Source: a virus
Reading direction: 5' to 3' (one strand)
Virus record (IMG/VR): IMGVR_UViG_3300027917_000007
Location: 1 to 47,152 of that record
DNA length: 47,152 nt
Shown one piece after another: positions 9,147 to 17,958 of this stretch; within the stretch, counting starts at the first letter, position 1, and each line of letters opens with the position of its first letter. The translations under genes and the position numbers were made by a program. Under the pieces are notes generated by a model. That model made no database searches and was not told where the DNA came from. It saw only the letters and a program-made list of their open reading frames with translations.

Positions 9147-9322
9147 TGCTTCACCCGATAACGGTTGCGGCCGATCTTCTTCAGACTGGCCCGCTTCGAG
9201 GGGCGCCCCGTCTGGAGCGATTGGCCGGTCTTGGACTGCGCGATCCGCGCAGCTTTGCCCTTCGAGTAGCCCTTGGCTAGCAGCTTCTCGTAAATCTTAT
9301 GAACCTTTGTCCCTTTCGGCAT
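9143..9322 (-). CDS. Small basic protein of a widespread phage type
   Basis: A 59-residue, strongly basic protein (about one third Lys/Arg). It has the pattern KVHKIYEKLLAKGYSKGKAA followed by RIAQSKTGQSLQTGRPSK, seen in many small phage-encoded proteins of unknown function that lie in head-gene clusters. It may bind nucleic acid, but no catalytic or HTH motif is seen. I take the ATG at 9322. The frame is open 30 codons further upstream, but that part overlaps the preceding gene and lacks a good ribosome site. Confidence 0.6.
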   Translation of the reverse strand: MPKGTKVHKIYEKLLAKGYSKGKAARIAQSKTGQSLQTGRPSKRASLKKIGRNRYRVKQ

Positions 9323-9866
9323 CTGGACGTCCAATCCCGTACGCCGCGAGCCGTTTCTTGATGGGAACACGCCCGCCGTCCTGGCGATCGTACTCCTCCT
9401 CGGCAAGCTCATTCAATCGCGCGGTAGCGGCGGCTTCGCCACGCTGCGCGAGCGGCCCGAGTCGCCGAATCTCCTCCACCAGCTCGCCGTACGTCGCGGG
9501 CAACGTGTCTGGGATCGGCGGGGGTGGAAGCTCCGCCTGCTCCAGCTCATCGTGCCCGAACGCCTTACCGAGCTTCGGTGTCACCACCGGCAGGTCGTCG
9601 TCGTCGGGCGCGAGCGCCTTGAACTCCCGCTCCATCTCCGCTTCCTGGAGCCGTTGCACGGCTTCCCGGACATCCTGCGGAACGATCGGATCGTCCACGG
9701 GCTTCTCAGGCGCCTGCGGTACTTCGTCGTTGTCCTGGAGCGCCGGGCCGTACTTCATCTTCCTCGCATCCTTCCCGCGATAGACCTGGAGGTCCACGTT
9801 ACGCGGATTGGCGAGCTTCCCGGTGTCCGGATCCCTCCACCGATTCCCTGTCGGTTCCGTTGGCAT
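9297..9866 (-). CDS. Hypothetical acidic protein downstream of coat gene
   Basis: A 189-residue charged protein, rich in Glu, Asp and Pro, predicted disordered in its middle (residues ~45-115, with PPPPIPDTL) and helical at ~120-165. There is no membrane segment. Its ATG at 9866 has AGGAG nine bases upstream. The gene starts 68 bases inside the 3' end of the preceding one, a longer overlap than usual here. The position two genes after the coat protein suggests a head-assembly or virion role, but the family is not recognised. Confidence 0.55.
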   Translation of the reverse strand: MPTEPTGNRWRDPDTGKLANPRNVDLQVYRGKDARKMKYGPALQDNDEVPQAPEKPVDDPIVPQDVREAVQRLQEAEMEREFKALAPDDDDLPVVTPKLGKAFGHDELEQAELPPPPIPDTLPATYGELVEEIRRLGPLAQRGEAAATARLNELAEEEYDRQDGGRVPIKKRLAAYGIGRPDAERDKGS

Positions 9867-10530
9867 TGTCGCTCTCCTGTTGGGGCTTGAGCCCGAGCGT
9901 CTGGATGTGACGGCGATCCTTGAAGATCAGCGCCCAATCCTCGATCGCCCCCTGACGGTAGCTGTCGATGATCGAGGCGCGAAACTCCGGATTCGCGTCA
10001 AACTCCTCATTCGCGTCCTTGTTGGCCAGGATGTCCAGCTTGGCCAATTCCTCCCGGAACGCCAGCTCGCTCTCACGGATCTCAAGGAAGAACCGATCGG
10101 AGCCGAAGGCCGGTAGCACCCTCGGAGGCTTCGTGACGTCCAGGTTCGGGATGACCATGGTCGAGTCCGGCCACTGCCCGACGGTCCAGAGGCCCTGGAT
10201 CATCTGACGGGTGTACTCGAAGTCTCCCGGGTTCTCCTCCTGCTTCTCCTTCGACCAGCGGCTGATCCGCTTCAGGCGAGCTTCGCCAGCGAGCCGTCGT
10301 GCAGCATCGCTCGCGTTGTGTGGGCGGATCTCGTACAACTCCCAGAGGGGTGGACGTGCCCCCTTGACTGTCCCGTCCACGATGATGCCCCGGCGGCCTG
10401 GGAACCAGGCAATCCGGTAGTTGGGGCTCATGGCATGGAGCCGTTCGAGGACGGACTGCTCCGGGGGCTCGCGCCCCCGGAGGTCCAGGATCATCGCTCG
10501 AAGGTGCTGCGGGAGATCGGTGATCTCCAC
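9799..10530 (-). CDS. Hypothetical head-module protein
   Basis: A 243-residue protein read from a GTG at 10530 behind a GGGAGG site. Residues ~35-70 contain a hydrophobic/aromatic alpha-beta segment (NYRIAWFPGRRGIIVDGT, PPLWELYEIRP). The rest is highly charged and helical, and the C-terminal ~30 residues are low complexity. It directly follows the major coat protein gene (15 bases) and overlaps the next gene by 68 bases. A virion or assembly role is likely from position. No family recognised. Confidence 0.55.
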   Translation of the reverse strand: MEITDLPQHLRAMILDLRGREPPEQSVLERLHAMSPNYRIAWFPGRRGIIVDGTVKGARPPLWELYEIRPHNASDAARRLAGEARLKRISRWSKEKQEENPGDFEYTRQMIQGLWTVGQWPDSTMVIPNLDVTKPPRVLPAFGSDRFFLEIRESELAFREELAKLDILANKDANEEFDANPEFRASIIDSYRQGAIEDWALIFKDRRHIQTLGLKPQQESDNANGTDRESVEGSGHREARQSA

Positions 10531-10545
10531 GTAAGCCTCCCGAGG

Positions 10546-11868
10546 TTAGGCCACAGTCTCGTCGATCCCATCCGCGAACACATTGCGCTGCGGATCGGAG
10601 CAACCGAACTCCATCTCGGTCCGCCCGTAGGCATACCAGGCGTCCTTGATGCCCTGGCCGACGGCGACCTGCTTCCAGATCGCGCCCGTCAGGTCGTCCC
10701 ACTCGAAGCCGGACAGGTGATACCGCCACAGCGTGGAGGTATCGAGCCCGTAGACCCGGCCGGGGATCATCTTGGGGAAGGCCCGCAGGTTCACGGACTT
10801 GTCGCCGTAGTACACCTGAATGCCCTTGGTCCCCATCTTCTGATTGGCCGGACCCGTCATGGCGCCGTAGCCAAGCTGCTTCTGCACCTCCACGAACGCA
10901 TTGCGGAACGCCGCGTTCGACATGATGAAGGTGCTGACCATCCCGCCACCCAGCTCCTCGGCATCGTCCATCATCCGGAGGAACAGGATCTCGGCGGCCG
11001 CGCCCGAGTACGGAGCGGCGTCCGCATCGACGTACTGCGCCTTCCACTCGTCGTAGTCGGTCCGGGAGATGTTCTGGAGCGTGTCCAGGATCGTCCCGTC
11101 GTCCACGAGGCCCGCGAGGCCCATCATCTCGACCTCGACGCCGTTCACCGGGGCGTTGTTCCCCAGGTCGTCGCCTCGGAACAGGTAGTCGTTCTGCGCC
11201 CACCCGATGGCGGACACGTCCCGATCGAAGGTGACGATACCGCCGCCAGCGTTTCCGGCCTTGTTCAGCGACAGCACCATGGCACTCTGGCCGTTCGACC
11301 GGAGCGACGACCCGTCGGCGTTGGGACCGGCGACGATCGTCATACCACGACGGATCCCCGGCGCCCAGCCCTTCACGTTGCCCGCGAGACCGTACGGCGC
11401 GTCGATGCCGACAGTAGCGTCGGGCGCAGCGTCGTCGATCCGGCAGATGATACCCGCGCCGAAACCGATCGCCTGACGGTCGAGGTCGGCCTGAAGGCCG
11501 CGCTCGGTCTTGGTCAGCTCGATCTCGGCCCAATCCGCGAAAGCCGCCTTGGACTTCACGGCGTTCGCCATCACGTTCCGCGTCATCTGGGCAACTGCCA
11601 GGTTCTTCTTCAGATAGACACGGCCGTTCACGAAGGTCGGGTTCCCGGGGATCGGCAGGAAGCCGTCCTCATTCCGGGCACCGATGCCTTCGTTGTACCC
11701 GAACATGTGCGCCAGCTCAACGTAGCGGCCCTGCGGGCCTTCCTTCACGTTGCTGTTCTGCTGGAACAGGTCGAGTACCTTCGAGTGCAACACGACGCCA
11801 TCGAACAGCGGGTCCTGAAAGACCTGCTTGAGCATGGCATCGGCCGCAGCAGTGTTCCATGTGGTCAT
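10546..11868 (-). CDS. Major capsid (coat) protein
   Basis: A 440-residue protein encoded directly after the acidic scaffold-like protein, the usual scaffold-coat order. The N-terminal region (residues ~30-90) contains VLDLFQQNSNVKEG and AHMFGYNEG, and the C-terminal third has SNAAFRNAFVEVQKQLGYG and ALDTSTLWRYHLSG-type segments. The length and the alternating helix/strand pattern fit P22/HK97-fold coat proteins of short-tailed phages. The ATG at 11868 has a clear AGGAG site. It should form the icosahedral shell around the scaffold. Named from size, neighbours and pattern; no search was possible. Confidence 0.8.
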   Translation of the reverse strand: MTTWNTAAADAMLKQVFQDPLFDGVVLHSKVLDLFQQNSNVKEGPQGRYVELAHMFGYNEGIGARNEDGFLPIPGNPTFVNGRVYLKKNLAVAQMTRNVMANAVKSKAAFADWAEIELTKTERGLQADLDRQAIGFGAGIICRIDDAAPDATVGIDAPYGLAGNVKGWAPGIRRGMTIVAGPNADGSSLRSNGQSAMVLSLNKAGNAGGGIVTFDRDVSAIGWAQNDYLFRGDDLGNNAPVNGVEVEMMGLAGLVDDGTILDTLQNISRTDYDEWKAQYVDADAAPYSGAAAEILFLRMMDDAEELGGGMVSTFIMSNAAFRNAFVEVQKQLGYGAMTGPANQKMGTKGIQVYYGDKSVNLRAFPKMIPGRVYGLDTSTLWRYHLSGFEWDDLTGAIWKQVAVGQGIKDAWYAYGRTEMEFGCSDPQRNVFADGIDETVA

Positions 11869-11883
11869 GGTTGACTTCTCCTG

Positions 11884-13071
11884 CTAATCACCACGCAGGC
11901 GGCGAGCCGCCTCGCGCGTATCCTTCGAGCCCTTGATCTTGCCAAATCGCTGATCGCGGGCTCGTGGGGAGCTGTCGCGTCCGGACACCTTCCGGTGCTT
12001 CGCACGCTTCTGCTCCTTCTCCTTGAACAGCAGGGCGAGGTCGCCAGGAGCGCCCTTACCCTTCCGCCCATTGGTAGCACCCAGGTATCGCTTCGCGACC
12101 GGCTGGATGATGGACAGGATCTCCTGCTCGGAGGGCCAGCCCTGTCCAGCACGCTGTCGTTGCGCCACGGCACGGGAGACCCGCTGGCTCGCGGCAGTCG
12201 CGAAGTCCGACATTTCCTCCTGGTCCAGCCGAAGCTGCTGACCGATGGTACGGATCTGTGCGCCAACATCCGACGCGAATTGCTTCTGCCGGGTGTTGAC
12301 CTGGTATCCCTTGACCCCCTTGTCGATGGCTTCCTGGGCCTTCATGCGGGCCAGCTCGGCCTTGTCCTCCAGGGTTTCGTCATCGACCGCTCCCGTGAGC
12401 ACCTTGTTGTTCGCCAGGGCCTCACGGGCGCGCTTCGGGTACATGGAGATCCACCGCTTCACGAAGGCTTCCCCGACTTGGCGGGGCTTCTCGCTGTCGC
12501 GGTCGTAGAAGTCCAACATGAGCATGGTGGCCTCGGGCTCGTGCTGCATGAACTCCGCTGCCGCCTGCCATGTCCGCGCTTCCCCAAGCTGGCTCTCGAT
12601 GGCGTCCAGTTTCTCTGAACGATTGATGTGAGCCTTGAGCAAGTCGTAGTGCTCCTGGGGGAGCCCGTCGATCGTGAGCGCCGTATCCTTGCGCCCCTTC
12701 GATTGCTTGGCGACAGGCGGGATGAACAACTCCCGCCCGTCCGCCTTCTCCTCGGTGTCCTCCTCGCCTTCCTCGCCCTCCTCGGCCTCGGGCTCCTCGC
12801 CTTCGGCCTCGGGCTCCTCATCGTCGTCGAGCAGGGTATCCAGCTCGCGATCGGTGTCACCTTCTTCGATGTCGTCAGCCTCCTCGGCGTCCGCCTCCTC
12901 GGCATCAGCCTCGGCGTCCGCTGGCGATCCGCGTAGGGCCTGCGCGGCAGATCGAAGGGGCGAGTCACCACCTTCGACGCCACGGGTGATCTCCCCGGCC
13001 AGCTCCGTCAGGTCCAGGTCGGGTTCGAGATCGGCGAGCCCTTCATGGGGATCGGTGATACGGTCGGCCAC
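11884..13071 (-). CDS. Scaffolding-like head assembly protein
   Basis: A 395-residue protein that starts at the GTG at 13071 behind AGGAGG. Residues ~50-110 are very acidic and repetitive (EADAEEADAEEADD, then runs of EEPEAE and EEGEEG). Residues ~140-320 are helical and rich in charged residues, and the C-terminal ~60 residues are strongly basic (KEKEQKRAKHRKVSGRD). Acidic, coiled proteins with a basic C-terminal hook encoded just before the coat gene are typical scaffolds: the basic end binds coat protein and the protein leaves before packaging. No protease is seen nearby. Confidence 0.75.
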   Translation of the reverse strand: MADRITDPHEGLADLEPDLDLTELAGEITRGVEGGDSPLRSAAQALRGSPADAEADAEEADAEEADDIEEGDTDRELDTLLDDDEEPEAEGEEPEAEEGEEGEEDTEEKADGRELFIPPVAKQSKGRKDTALTIDGLPQEHYDLLKAHINRSEKLDAIESQLGEARTWQAAAEFMQHEPEATMLMLDFYDRDSEKPRQVGEAFVKRWISMYPKRAREALANNKVLTGAVDDETLEDKAELARMKAQEAIDKGVKGYQVNTRQKQFASDVGAQIRTIGQQLRLDQEEMSDFATAASQRVSRAVAQRQRAGQGWPSEQEILSIIQPVAKRYLGATNGRKGKGAPGDLALLFKEKEQKRAKHRKVSGRDSSPRARDQRFGKIKGSKDTREAARRLRGD

Positions 13072-13088
13072 AGTTGCCTCCTAGCGGC

Positions 13089-13820
13089 TTAGAGCCGCTC
13101 GCAGATGACCGACACCATCGCGGTCCCGCCCGCCGTGCTCTTGGCGGACAGCACGCGAATCCGATCGCCGGTCTTGAAGTAGTTGTCGCCGGACGCCACT
13201 TCGAGATCCCGCACTCCGGCCGCGCTCGATGCGGCGAACGACAGGGCCGCACCCGTGATGGCCGTCACGGTTCCGTCCATCGTGATGAGCGACGGGGTGA
13301 CGGTTCCGGCATCCGTGCCCGCCAAGCCCTCGGCCACGATGCCATCGAGCGCCACGACGCGCCCGTTGAACGGCAGATGGAAGTCCGCCTGCAACAGCCC
13401 GGTCGCCTCAAACGAGCTGGGAACCTGGAAGGCGACCACATCGAACCCCGCAAACTCGCGGAGGTCCTCGACGGCCGTGATGTCCGATGCATCGGACACG
13501 ATCTTCGCGATAAACTCCGACTTGGCCGCGATGTCCTTGCCGATCTTCGGCTTCAGGCCACCGTTCGCCACACCGTAGGACGCGAGCAACTTCGTCGTGC
13601 CGTCGATGTAGACGTAGGTGTCGTACGAGGCCGTCACCGTCAGGGTGTCGGCCGCAATCAGATGCTCGGTGTACCCGACGGCGTTGTCACCCTTCACGCG
13701 CACGAGCCCGGGCAGGTAGTCCCAATCCAGGCCGGAGCCGGGAATCGGGCCTTCGAGGCCGCACAGCACGCCGTTGTGTCGCAGGCCGAGCTGAGCGTCC
13801 AAGTGCTTTCCGCGATACAT
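13089..13820 (-). CDS. Virion protein between portal and scaffold (possible head decoration)
   Basis: A 243-residue protein with a beta-rich sequence (for example TLTVTASYDTYVYIDGTTKL; VVAFQVPSSFEATGLLQADF) ending in GDNYFKTGDRIRVLSAKS. The ATG at 13820 has GAGGAG seven bases upstream and follows a 10-bp hairpin after the portal stop. Genes at this position can encode decoration proteins or head fibres. The composition (few charges, many Thr/Ala/Gly/Val) fits a structural protein, but the specific role is not shown. Confidence 0.55.
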   Translation of the reverse strand: MYRGKHLDAQLGLRHNGVLCGLEGPIPGSGLDWDYLPGLVRVKGDNAVGYTEHLIAADTLTVTASYDTYVYIDGTTKLLASYGVANGGLKPKIGKDIAAKSEFIAKIVSDASDITAVEDLREFAGFDVVAFQVPSSFEATGLLQADFHLPFNGRVVALDGIVAEGLAGTDAGTVTPSLITMDGTVTAITGAALSFAASSAAGVRDLEVASGDNYFKTGDRIRVLSAKSTAGGTAMVSVICERL

Positions 13821-13850
13821 GTGTGTCTCCTCTGTTCGTTGCCCCACGTG

Positions 13851-13875
13851 ACCGACCGGGGTCGGCCCGGTCGGT
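13851..13875 (-). terminator. Strong hairpin at the portal stop codon
   Basis: A perfect 10-bp inverted repeat: ACCGACCGGG at 13851-13860 and its complement CCCGGTCGGT at 13866-13875, with a 5-base loop. On the coding (minus) strand the hairpin begins within the portal TAA codon. It is not followed by a T tract, so it may be an mRNA processing or stability element or a weak attenuator rather than a full terminator. Confidence 0.5.
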
Positions 13876-16160
13876 TAGATCACCTGCAACGAAGCACGGC
13901 CAGGGTCGGCCTGGCCCGGAGCTGCCGCATCCGCACCCGGGAGCGGGGCGCCTTGCCCCTGCCCCGGTGGACCGGCCGCTTCGTTCGGTGCGCCCTCCTG
14001 TTGCTCCTGGTCGCCGCCAGCTCCGGCCATCTGCGCCACCTGGCCCGCCATCATCATCTGATGGAACAGCATGTGCGTACGGAACAGTTGCTGCGCCTGG
14101 GGATCGAGGTCCCGGAAGGCCACAGTCTGCATGTACTCCAGGTGGACTGCCATGTGGAGCATGTGGTCGTGCTCGGGAAGAACGGGGCTCAGTTGGCCCA
14201 CGAGCAGCTCCAGGTGCTCCTGTTGTGCCATGGCGTAGGCTGGCCCGCCGCCCCCGGGCTTGATGGCCCGGTTCACGTCGGGGTAATTCAGGACCCGCAG
14301 GGCCGCGTCCGGCGCGATCAGTTGTGCGCCCACGAGGGCGATGACTCGATTCTGCCGTTCCTGGCGACTCTCCAGGACCTGCGATTCCGGATTCGGGTAG
14401 ACGTTGACCCGGCCCTGGAACATCTCGGGCTGGACCATGATAAACTCCGGGGCCTGGTCCTGCCCGGACAGCGACAGCAACCGCTGGTCGTCCATGCAGG
14501 CGCTCAGGATCCCGGCCATCTTCTGGGCGATGTTCGCCCAGACGTAGCTGTGGTAGCGCACCGTCGCGCCCCAGACGCGATCGGTGTCGAAGCGGACCTC
14601 CCGTTGCAGCTCGCCGGAGGCGTCCGGCGTCACCGGCATCCCCTCGGCCCCGAAGGGCTGGGAGCCCAGCATCTGCATCCACGACTGCAACCGATCGGCC
14701 ATCTCGATCGAGCCCCGAGGCAGGCCCGGCGCGTCGAACCGCTTGAACGGTTCGCCCACGCTGAAGTTGGCCGCCACATAAGAGCCGGGGATCTGGAGCT
14801 TCGCGATCTGCTCATCGTCCAGGGCGTTCTCGTTGTAGAACGTGATCGGCTGCTCATGGAAGTCCGCTGAATCCAGAGATCCGTGCATCCGCCGGTTGAA
14901 CGCCCGTTGGATCGGGTTCAGAATCTCCAGGTCCCCGGCCCCCTCGTTGCGCCAGGGCACCGGGATCGAGTCGAAGGCATCGAACGGGATGATCGCGTTC
15001 TCGTGCTGCTGGTCCACCCAGAACGGATTGATGTCGTCGTACAGGACCGTCCGTTCCTTGCACACGAGCGTCAGTCGCCCGCGCGACTGCGTGTGATGGC
15101 TCGGGATACATGGGCGCCAATGCTCCCAGACCTCGACGTAGCCCTTCAGGACCTCACCCTGGACCGAGCCGAGGCCGTGCGAGTAAATCGCGTGGTCCGG
15201 CATCCCGTAGTTGGAGCCGTACGCCAGCTTCAGCGCCAGGTCGTCGTCGGTCGAGATCTCGTCGGGCTCAAGCCGCACGTTGAACCGGCGCTCGATGTCC
15301 TCGACGGGCACGAGGTACTTGTGCGTGTACCAGGGCTTCTCCCAGAACATCTCCGGCCCGTGCGGGACGATCAGCGACGTCGGCGTGATGACGTCGAGCG
15401 TCAGGTCGCCGACGCGCGTCGTGTACGGATCCCCGAAGCGGGGCTCACCCTCCGGCCCCACTATCGGGTTGCCCTCGGCATCCTTCAGGATGTTGGGCTC
15501 GAAGTTGTCGCCGACCTTGTGCCAGGGCGCATCCGAGATCGTGCGCTCCTGCATCACCCCGGACTGTGAGAGCTGCTCGAAGATCGCGGGGCCACGAAAC
15601 TCTTGGAGCGGGCCACGGTCCGGATCCCACCGGAGCTTCGTGACGGCGCGGGCAGCAGCGATGACCCAGCCGTACAGGAAGAACATCTTCTGCGGCATCG
15701 CCATCTGCGTCCACTCGTACCGCCAGATCGGGTCCATGACCCGGGCCGTCACCGCATCGGTGTAGTCGGCCGTCGCGGGCATGAACGTGACCATCGGCAG
15801 GTTCTCGGTCAGCTTCGAGAGCGTCAGCTTGTAGTAGTGCTGGAGCCAGTTGAATACCGGACTCTGCCGCCAGCGTTCGTCCGGCGACAGGAACCAGCGC
15901 GACAGGTCGATCGACTCGCCGAGAGTCTCGATGAAGTAGTCGTACTGCGCGCCCGAGAGCATCCGGACGTTCTCCTCGACCTGCCGCCACCAGGCGCGGT
16001 TCGCATCCTCCCACCGCTCCCAGCACGTGTGCTTGACGAAACTGACCAGCTCCTCGGGATCGGCCAGCTCCGTGCCAGGCATCCCGCGCGCCCGGTCGGA
16101 GTCCACCGACCACCCGGGCGGCGCGAGCGCCATGAGCTGGGGTTCACGCGAGGCTGGCAT
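13875..16160 (-). CDS. Portal protein
   Basis: A 761-residue protein, a normal length for P22-type portals (about 725). The N-terminal half has helical and aromatic blocks (RWFLSPDERWRQSPVFNWLQ at ~88-107) and the middle has FYNENALDDEQ-type wing segments. Residues ~480-640 form long helices (IEMADRLQSWMQMLGSQPFG), and the C-terminus (~720-761) is a low-complexity Gly/Gln/Pro/Ala tail. It lies just before the scaffold-coat pair in the direction of transcription. The dodecameric portal at one vertex would be the DNA channel and the docking site for terminase and the neck proteins. The start ATG overlaps the previous stop (TAATG). Confidence 0.8.
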   Translation of the reverse strand: MPASREPQLMALAPPGWSVDSDRARGMPGTELADPEELVSFVKHTCWERWEDANRAWWRQVEENVRMLSGAQYDYFIETLGESIDLSRWFLSPDERWRQSPVFNWLQHYYKLTLSKLTENLPMVTFMPATADYTDAVTARVMDPIWRYEWTQMAMPQKMFFLYGWVIAAARAVTKLRWDPDRGPLQEFRGPAIFEQLSQSGVMQERTISDAPWHKVGDNFEPNILKDAEGNPIVGPEGEPRFGDPYTTRVGDLTLDVITPTSLIVPHGPEMFWEKPWYTHKYLVPVEDIERRFNVRLEPDEISTDDDLALKLAYGSNYGMPDHAIYSHGLGSVQGEVLKGYVEVWEHWRPCIPSHHTQSRGRLTLVCKERTVLYDDINPFWVDQQHENAIIPFDAFDSIPVPWRNEGAGDLEILNPIQRAFNRRMHGSLDSADFHEQPITFYNENALDDEQIAKLQIPGSYVAANFSVGEPFKRFDAPGLPRGSIEMADRLQSWMQMLGSQPFGAEGMPVTPDASGELQREVRFDTDRVWGATVRYHSYVWANIAQKMAGILSACMDDQRLLSLSGQDQAPEFIMVQPEMFQGRVNVYPNPESQVLESRQERQNRVIALVGAQLIAPDAALRVLNYPDVNRAIKPGGGGPAYAMAQQEHLELLVGQLSPVLPEHDHMLHMAVHLEYMQTVAFRDLDPQAQQLFRTHMLFHQMMMAGQVAQMAGAGGDQEQQEGAPNEAAGPPGQGQGAPLPGADAAAPGQADPGRASLQVI

Positions 16161-16537
16161 TAGACCCTAGCCTGACGGCCCCAGAGTCGGACGTTCCCCT
16201 GGTTTCCGCCCGTGGTCGCCTTGAATTGGAACCAGTAGAATTGGTAGTAGGCCAGGGCGATCTCGACCTCCTGGATCGCGCCTGCGGCAATGGTGGCCGA
16301 CGCGACAACCTCGACGCGATCGGCCACGGCCGCGTTCGGATCGTTCGAGCCCAGGACCTTGACGTCGATGCTGTTGGCCCCGTCGGTGTTCTTGAACACC
16401 ACTGAGATCGGCCCCGAGGTCTTGGCCAGAAACTTCTCGGTGACGTCCCCCTCGCCGACGCCCGAGAGCGCAATGTCCGCCCAGGCGTTCACGCTCTCTT
16501 GGTCGTGAGGCCGCGAATCAAAGGTGTAGGTGTCCAT
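16160..16537 (-). CDS. Small beta-rich virion protein before portal
   Basis: A 125-residue protein that looks like a beta-sandwich: ISVVFKNTDGANSIDVKVLG, ADRVEVVASATIAAGAIQEV and a final YWFQFKATTGGNQGNVRLWG. I start it at the ATG at 16537, which has AGGGGA nine bases upstream, rather than the TTG two codons earlier. The pattern of noise-free beta strands with 'NTDGANSI' turns is seen in small phage head or tail proteins. Placement immediately before the portal gene suggests a virion part. Function unknown. Confidence 0.6.
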   Translation of the reverse strand: MDTYTFDSRPHDQESVNAWADIALSGVGEGDVTEKFLAKTSGPISVVFKNTDGANSIDVKVLGSNDPNAAVADRVEVVASATIAAGAIQEVEIALAYYQFYWFQFKATTGGNQGNVRLWGRQARV

Positions 16538-16539
16538 CG

Positions 16540-17010
16540 TCAATTCCCCTGGTCACGGCGCCAACGGAAGCGCGAAACCGAGTAGAGCGGCGTATCCAGG
16601 AACGCCACGTGGACCGTGTTGGACGGCGCGGAGTCTCCGTTGGCGTTCCGCGCCACGACGTAGTACCAGTAGGTCTTGGTCTGATCGAACGGACCGGGAT
16701 CGTCCCACAGCTCGACATCCGGGAGCGTGGTGTCGTACTCGACGAACGGCCCCGAGTTGCCCACCCGCCGGAAGATCACGAACGCCGTTTCGTCGGCGCT
16801 GTTGTCCTGCCAGGTAAGCCGGATGAACGGTCCCGCGAAAAGCTGCGCCACGAGACTGGTCGGGGCGCTCGGCGGCGCCGCCCCGTACAGGTCTACCCAC
16901 CAGCGCCCAGAGAGTAGCAGCAGGCGATCCGGGGGATCGAGACTGCCATCGGCCTCCGGGTACTGGAAGCCAAGTACGCCACGGCGCTCGTTGATGTTGT
17001 CCCACGTCAC
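16540..17010 (-). CDS. Fibronectin type III domain virion protein
   Basis: A 156-residue protein with one clear fibronectin III domain from ~46 to 140: PPSAPTSLVAQ, IRLTWQDNSADETAFVIFRR, and TKTYWYYVVARNANGDSAPS, with the usual Trp and Tyr core positions. The GTG start at 17010 overlaps the preceding stop (GTGA). Such Ig-like domains on phage particles bind weakly to cell-surface sugars or to the fibre. A second such domain is present in the nozzle-like protein, so this phage uses the fold twice. Confidence 0.7.
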   Translation of the reverse strand: MTWDNINERRGVLGFQYPEADGSLDPPDRLLLLSGRWWVDLYGAAPPSAPTSLVAQLFAGPFIRLTWQDNSADETAFVIFRRVGNSGPFVEYDTTLPDVELWDDPGPFDQTKTYWYYVVARNANGDSAPSNTVHVAFLDTPLYSVSRFRWRRDQGN

Positions 17011-17699
17011 GTGAGCTTATCCAAGGTCGTTGTCGTGCCATCGTCAGAGTGCGTCCCGGTAGCGACGTCGCCGGTATCGCCGGGGTTCCGCTGAGTCTCC
17101 ACCCCGGTCGTCTTGTTGAACGTCCGTTTCGCGAGCTGGTGTCGCATCGCCAGCCACGCGATCAGCTCCTCGAAGTCGGCGGTCCCGAGGGCCGGTGCGC
17201 CGGTCGGGGCCGCGATAACCTTGCTGAAGATGCCTGCGACGATCTCCGCCACCGCATCGGCACTCAGCGCCACCGCATCCACGACATCGGTCTGAATGAG
17301 CCCCACAGTAACAGGGTTGTCCACGCCGACCAGCAGCGTGGGCGCTTGCGACTGCCGGATCTGGACCTGCGTGTACGCCGTGGGCTTGATGGGGTTGTTC
17401 CCGTAGCTGTTCACGGCCACGAGGTTCCCGCCAGAAACCTGACAGCTTTCGTAGGTAGGTCCGCCACGAGCCTCGAATTGGATCCTCCAATCGTTAATCA
17501 TCGTGAGCGTGATCCCGGTAAACTCACCCCCGCCGAGATCCGCCTTCCCCTCCCAGGTCGCCATCATATCGAGATCGAGGTACGCCGGTTCGTCGGCGTA
17601 GTCTGCGATCGCATCCACCAGCTCCTGGACCGTGACCGAGGTATCCGGTGCCAGGACGGTGACGGTCTTGTCAACCCGCTCGAAGCTGAGCGTTGCCAT
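17007..17699 (-). CDS. Beta-structured virion protein
   Basis: A 230-residue protein. The N-terminus (MATLSFERVDKTVTVLAP... VTVQELVDAIADYADEP) is followed by a block with GKADLGGGEFTGITLTMIND and a Gly-rich segment CQVSGGNLVAVNSYGNNPI. I have seen this order in structural proteins of other GC-rich phages that carry an N-terminal self-assembling beta-domain. The C-terminal part (~160-215) is helical (ADFEELIAWLAMRHQLAKRT). The ATG at 17699 lies inside the end of the previous gene. Probably a virion component; precise role unknown. Confidence 0.55.
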   Translation of the reverse strand: MATLSFERVDKTVTVLAPDTSVTVQELVDAIADYADEPAYLDLDMMATWEGKADLGGGEFTGITLTMINDWRIQFEARGGPTYESCQVSGGNLVAVNSYGNNPIKPTAYTQVQIRQSQAPTLLVGVDNPVTVGLIQTDVVDAVALSADAVAEIVAGIFSKVIAAPTGAPALGTADFEELIAWLAMRHQLAKRTFNKTTGVETQRNPGDTGDVATGTHSDDGTTTTLDKLT

Positions 17700-17958
17700 A
17701 CTTGCGCTCCCAGGCAGCGATTTCGCGATCGCGCTCCTCGCACGTCGCGATCTGCTCCTGCCGCTCGGCAATCAGCTTCTGTAAGTCCTCGATGGCCTCC
17801 GTGAAGGAGTCGATCTTGTCCTGAGCGTGCTCCTGGTCCTTCCGCAGCGCCTCGATGTCCCACAGCGGATACCTCCGCTTCGGGTGCTGGGGCAGCTCCA
17901 CGAGCGTCATCCCGTCCTGGGCACTCAGAATCTTCGCGCCTGGCGGTAGCTTCATCAC
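17671..17958 (-). CDS. Coiled-coil protein
   Basis: A 95-residue protein whose residues ~35-85 form a continuous Glu/Gln/Lys-rich helix with heptad spacing (EALRKDQEHAQDKIDSF, TEAIEDLQKLIAERQEQIAT). The first codon is either the GTG at 17958 or the ATG at 17955; both overlap the stop of the preceding large gene (GTGATG), so coupling is likely. A short helical protein between beta-rich virion genes may be a chaperone or an assembly linker. Not recognised. Confidence 0.55.
   Translation of the reverse strand: MMKLPPGAKILSAQDGMTLVELPQHPKRRYPLWDIEALRKDQEHAQDKIDSFTEAIEDLQKLIAERQEQIATCEERDREIAAWERKYGNAQLRAG

Noticed and set aside
12760-12930. Short direct repeats resembling a CRISPR or microsatellite
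   Set aside because: They encode the Glu/Asp/Ala-rich segment of the scaffold-like protein; repeats are irregular and without spacers.
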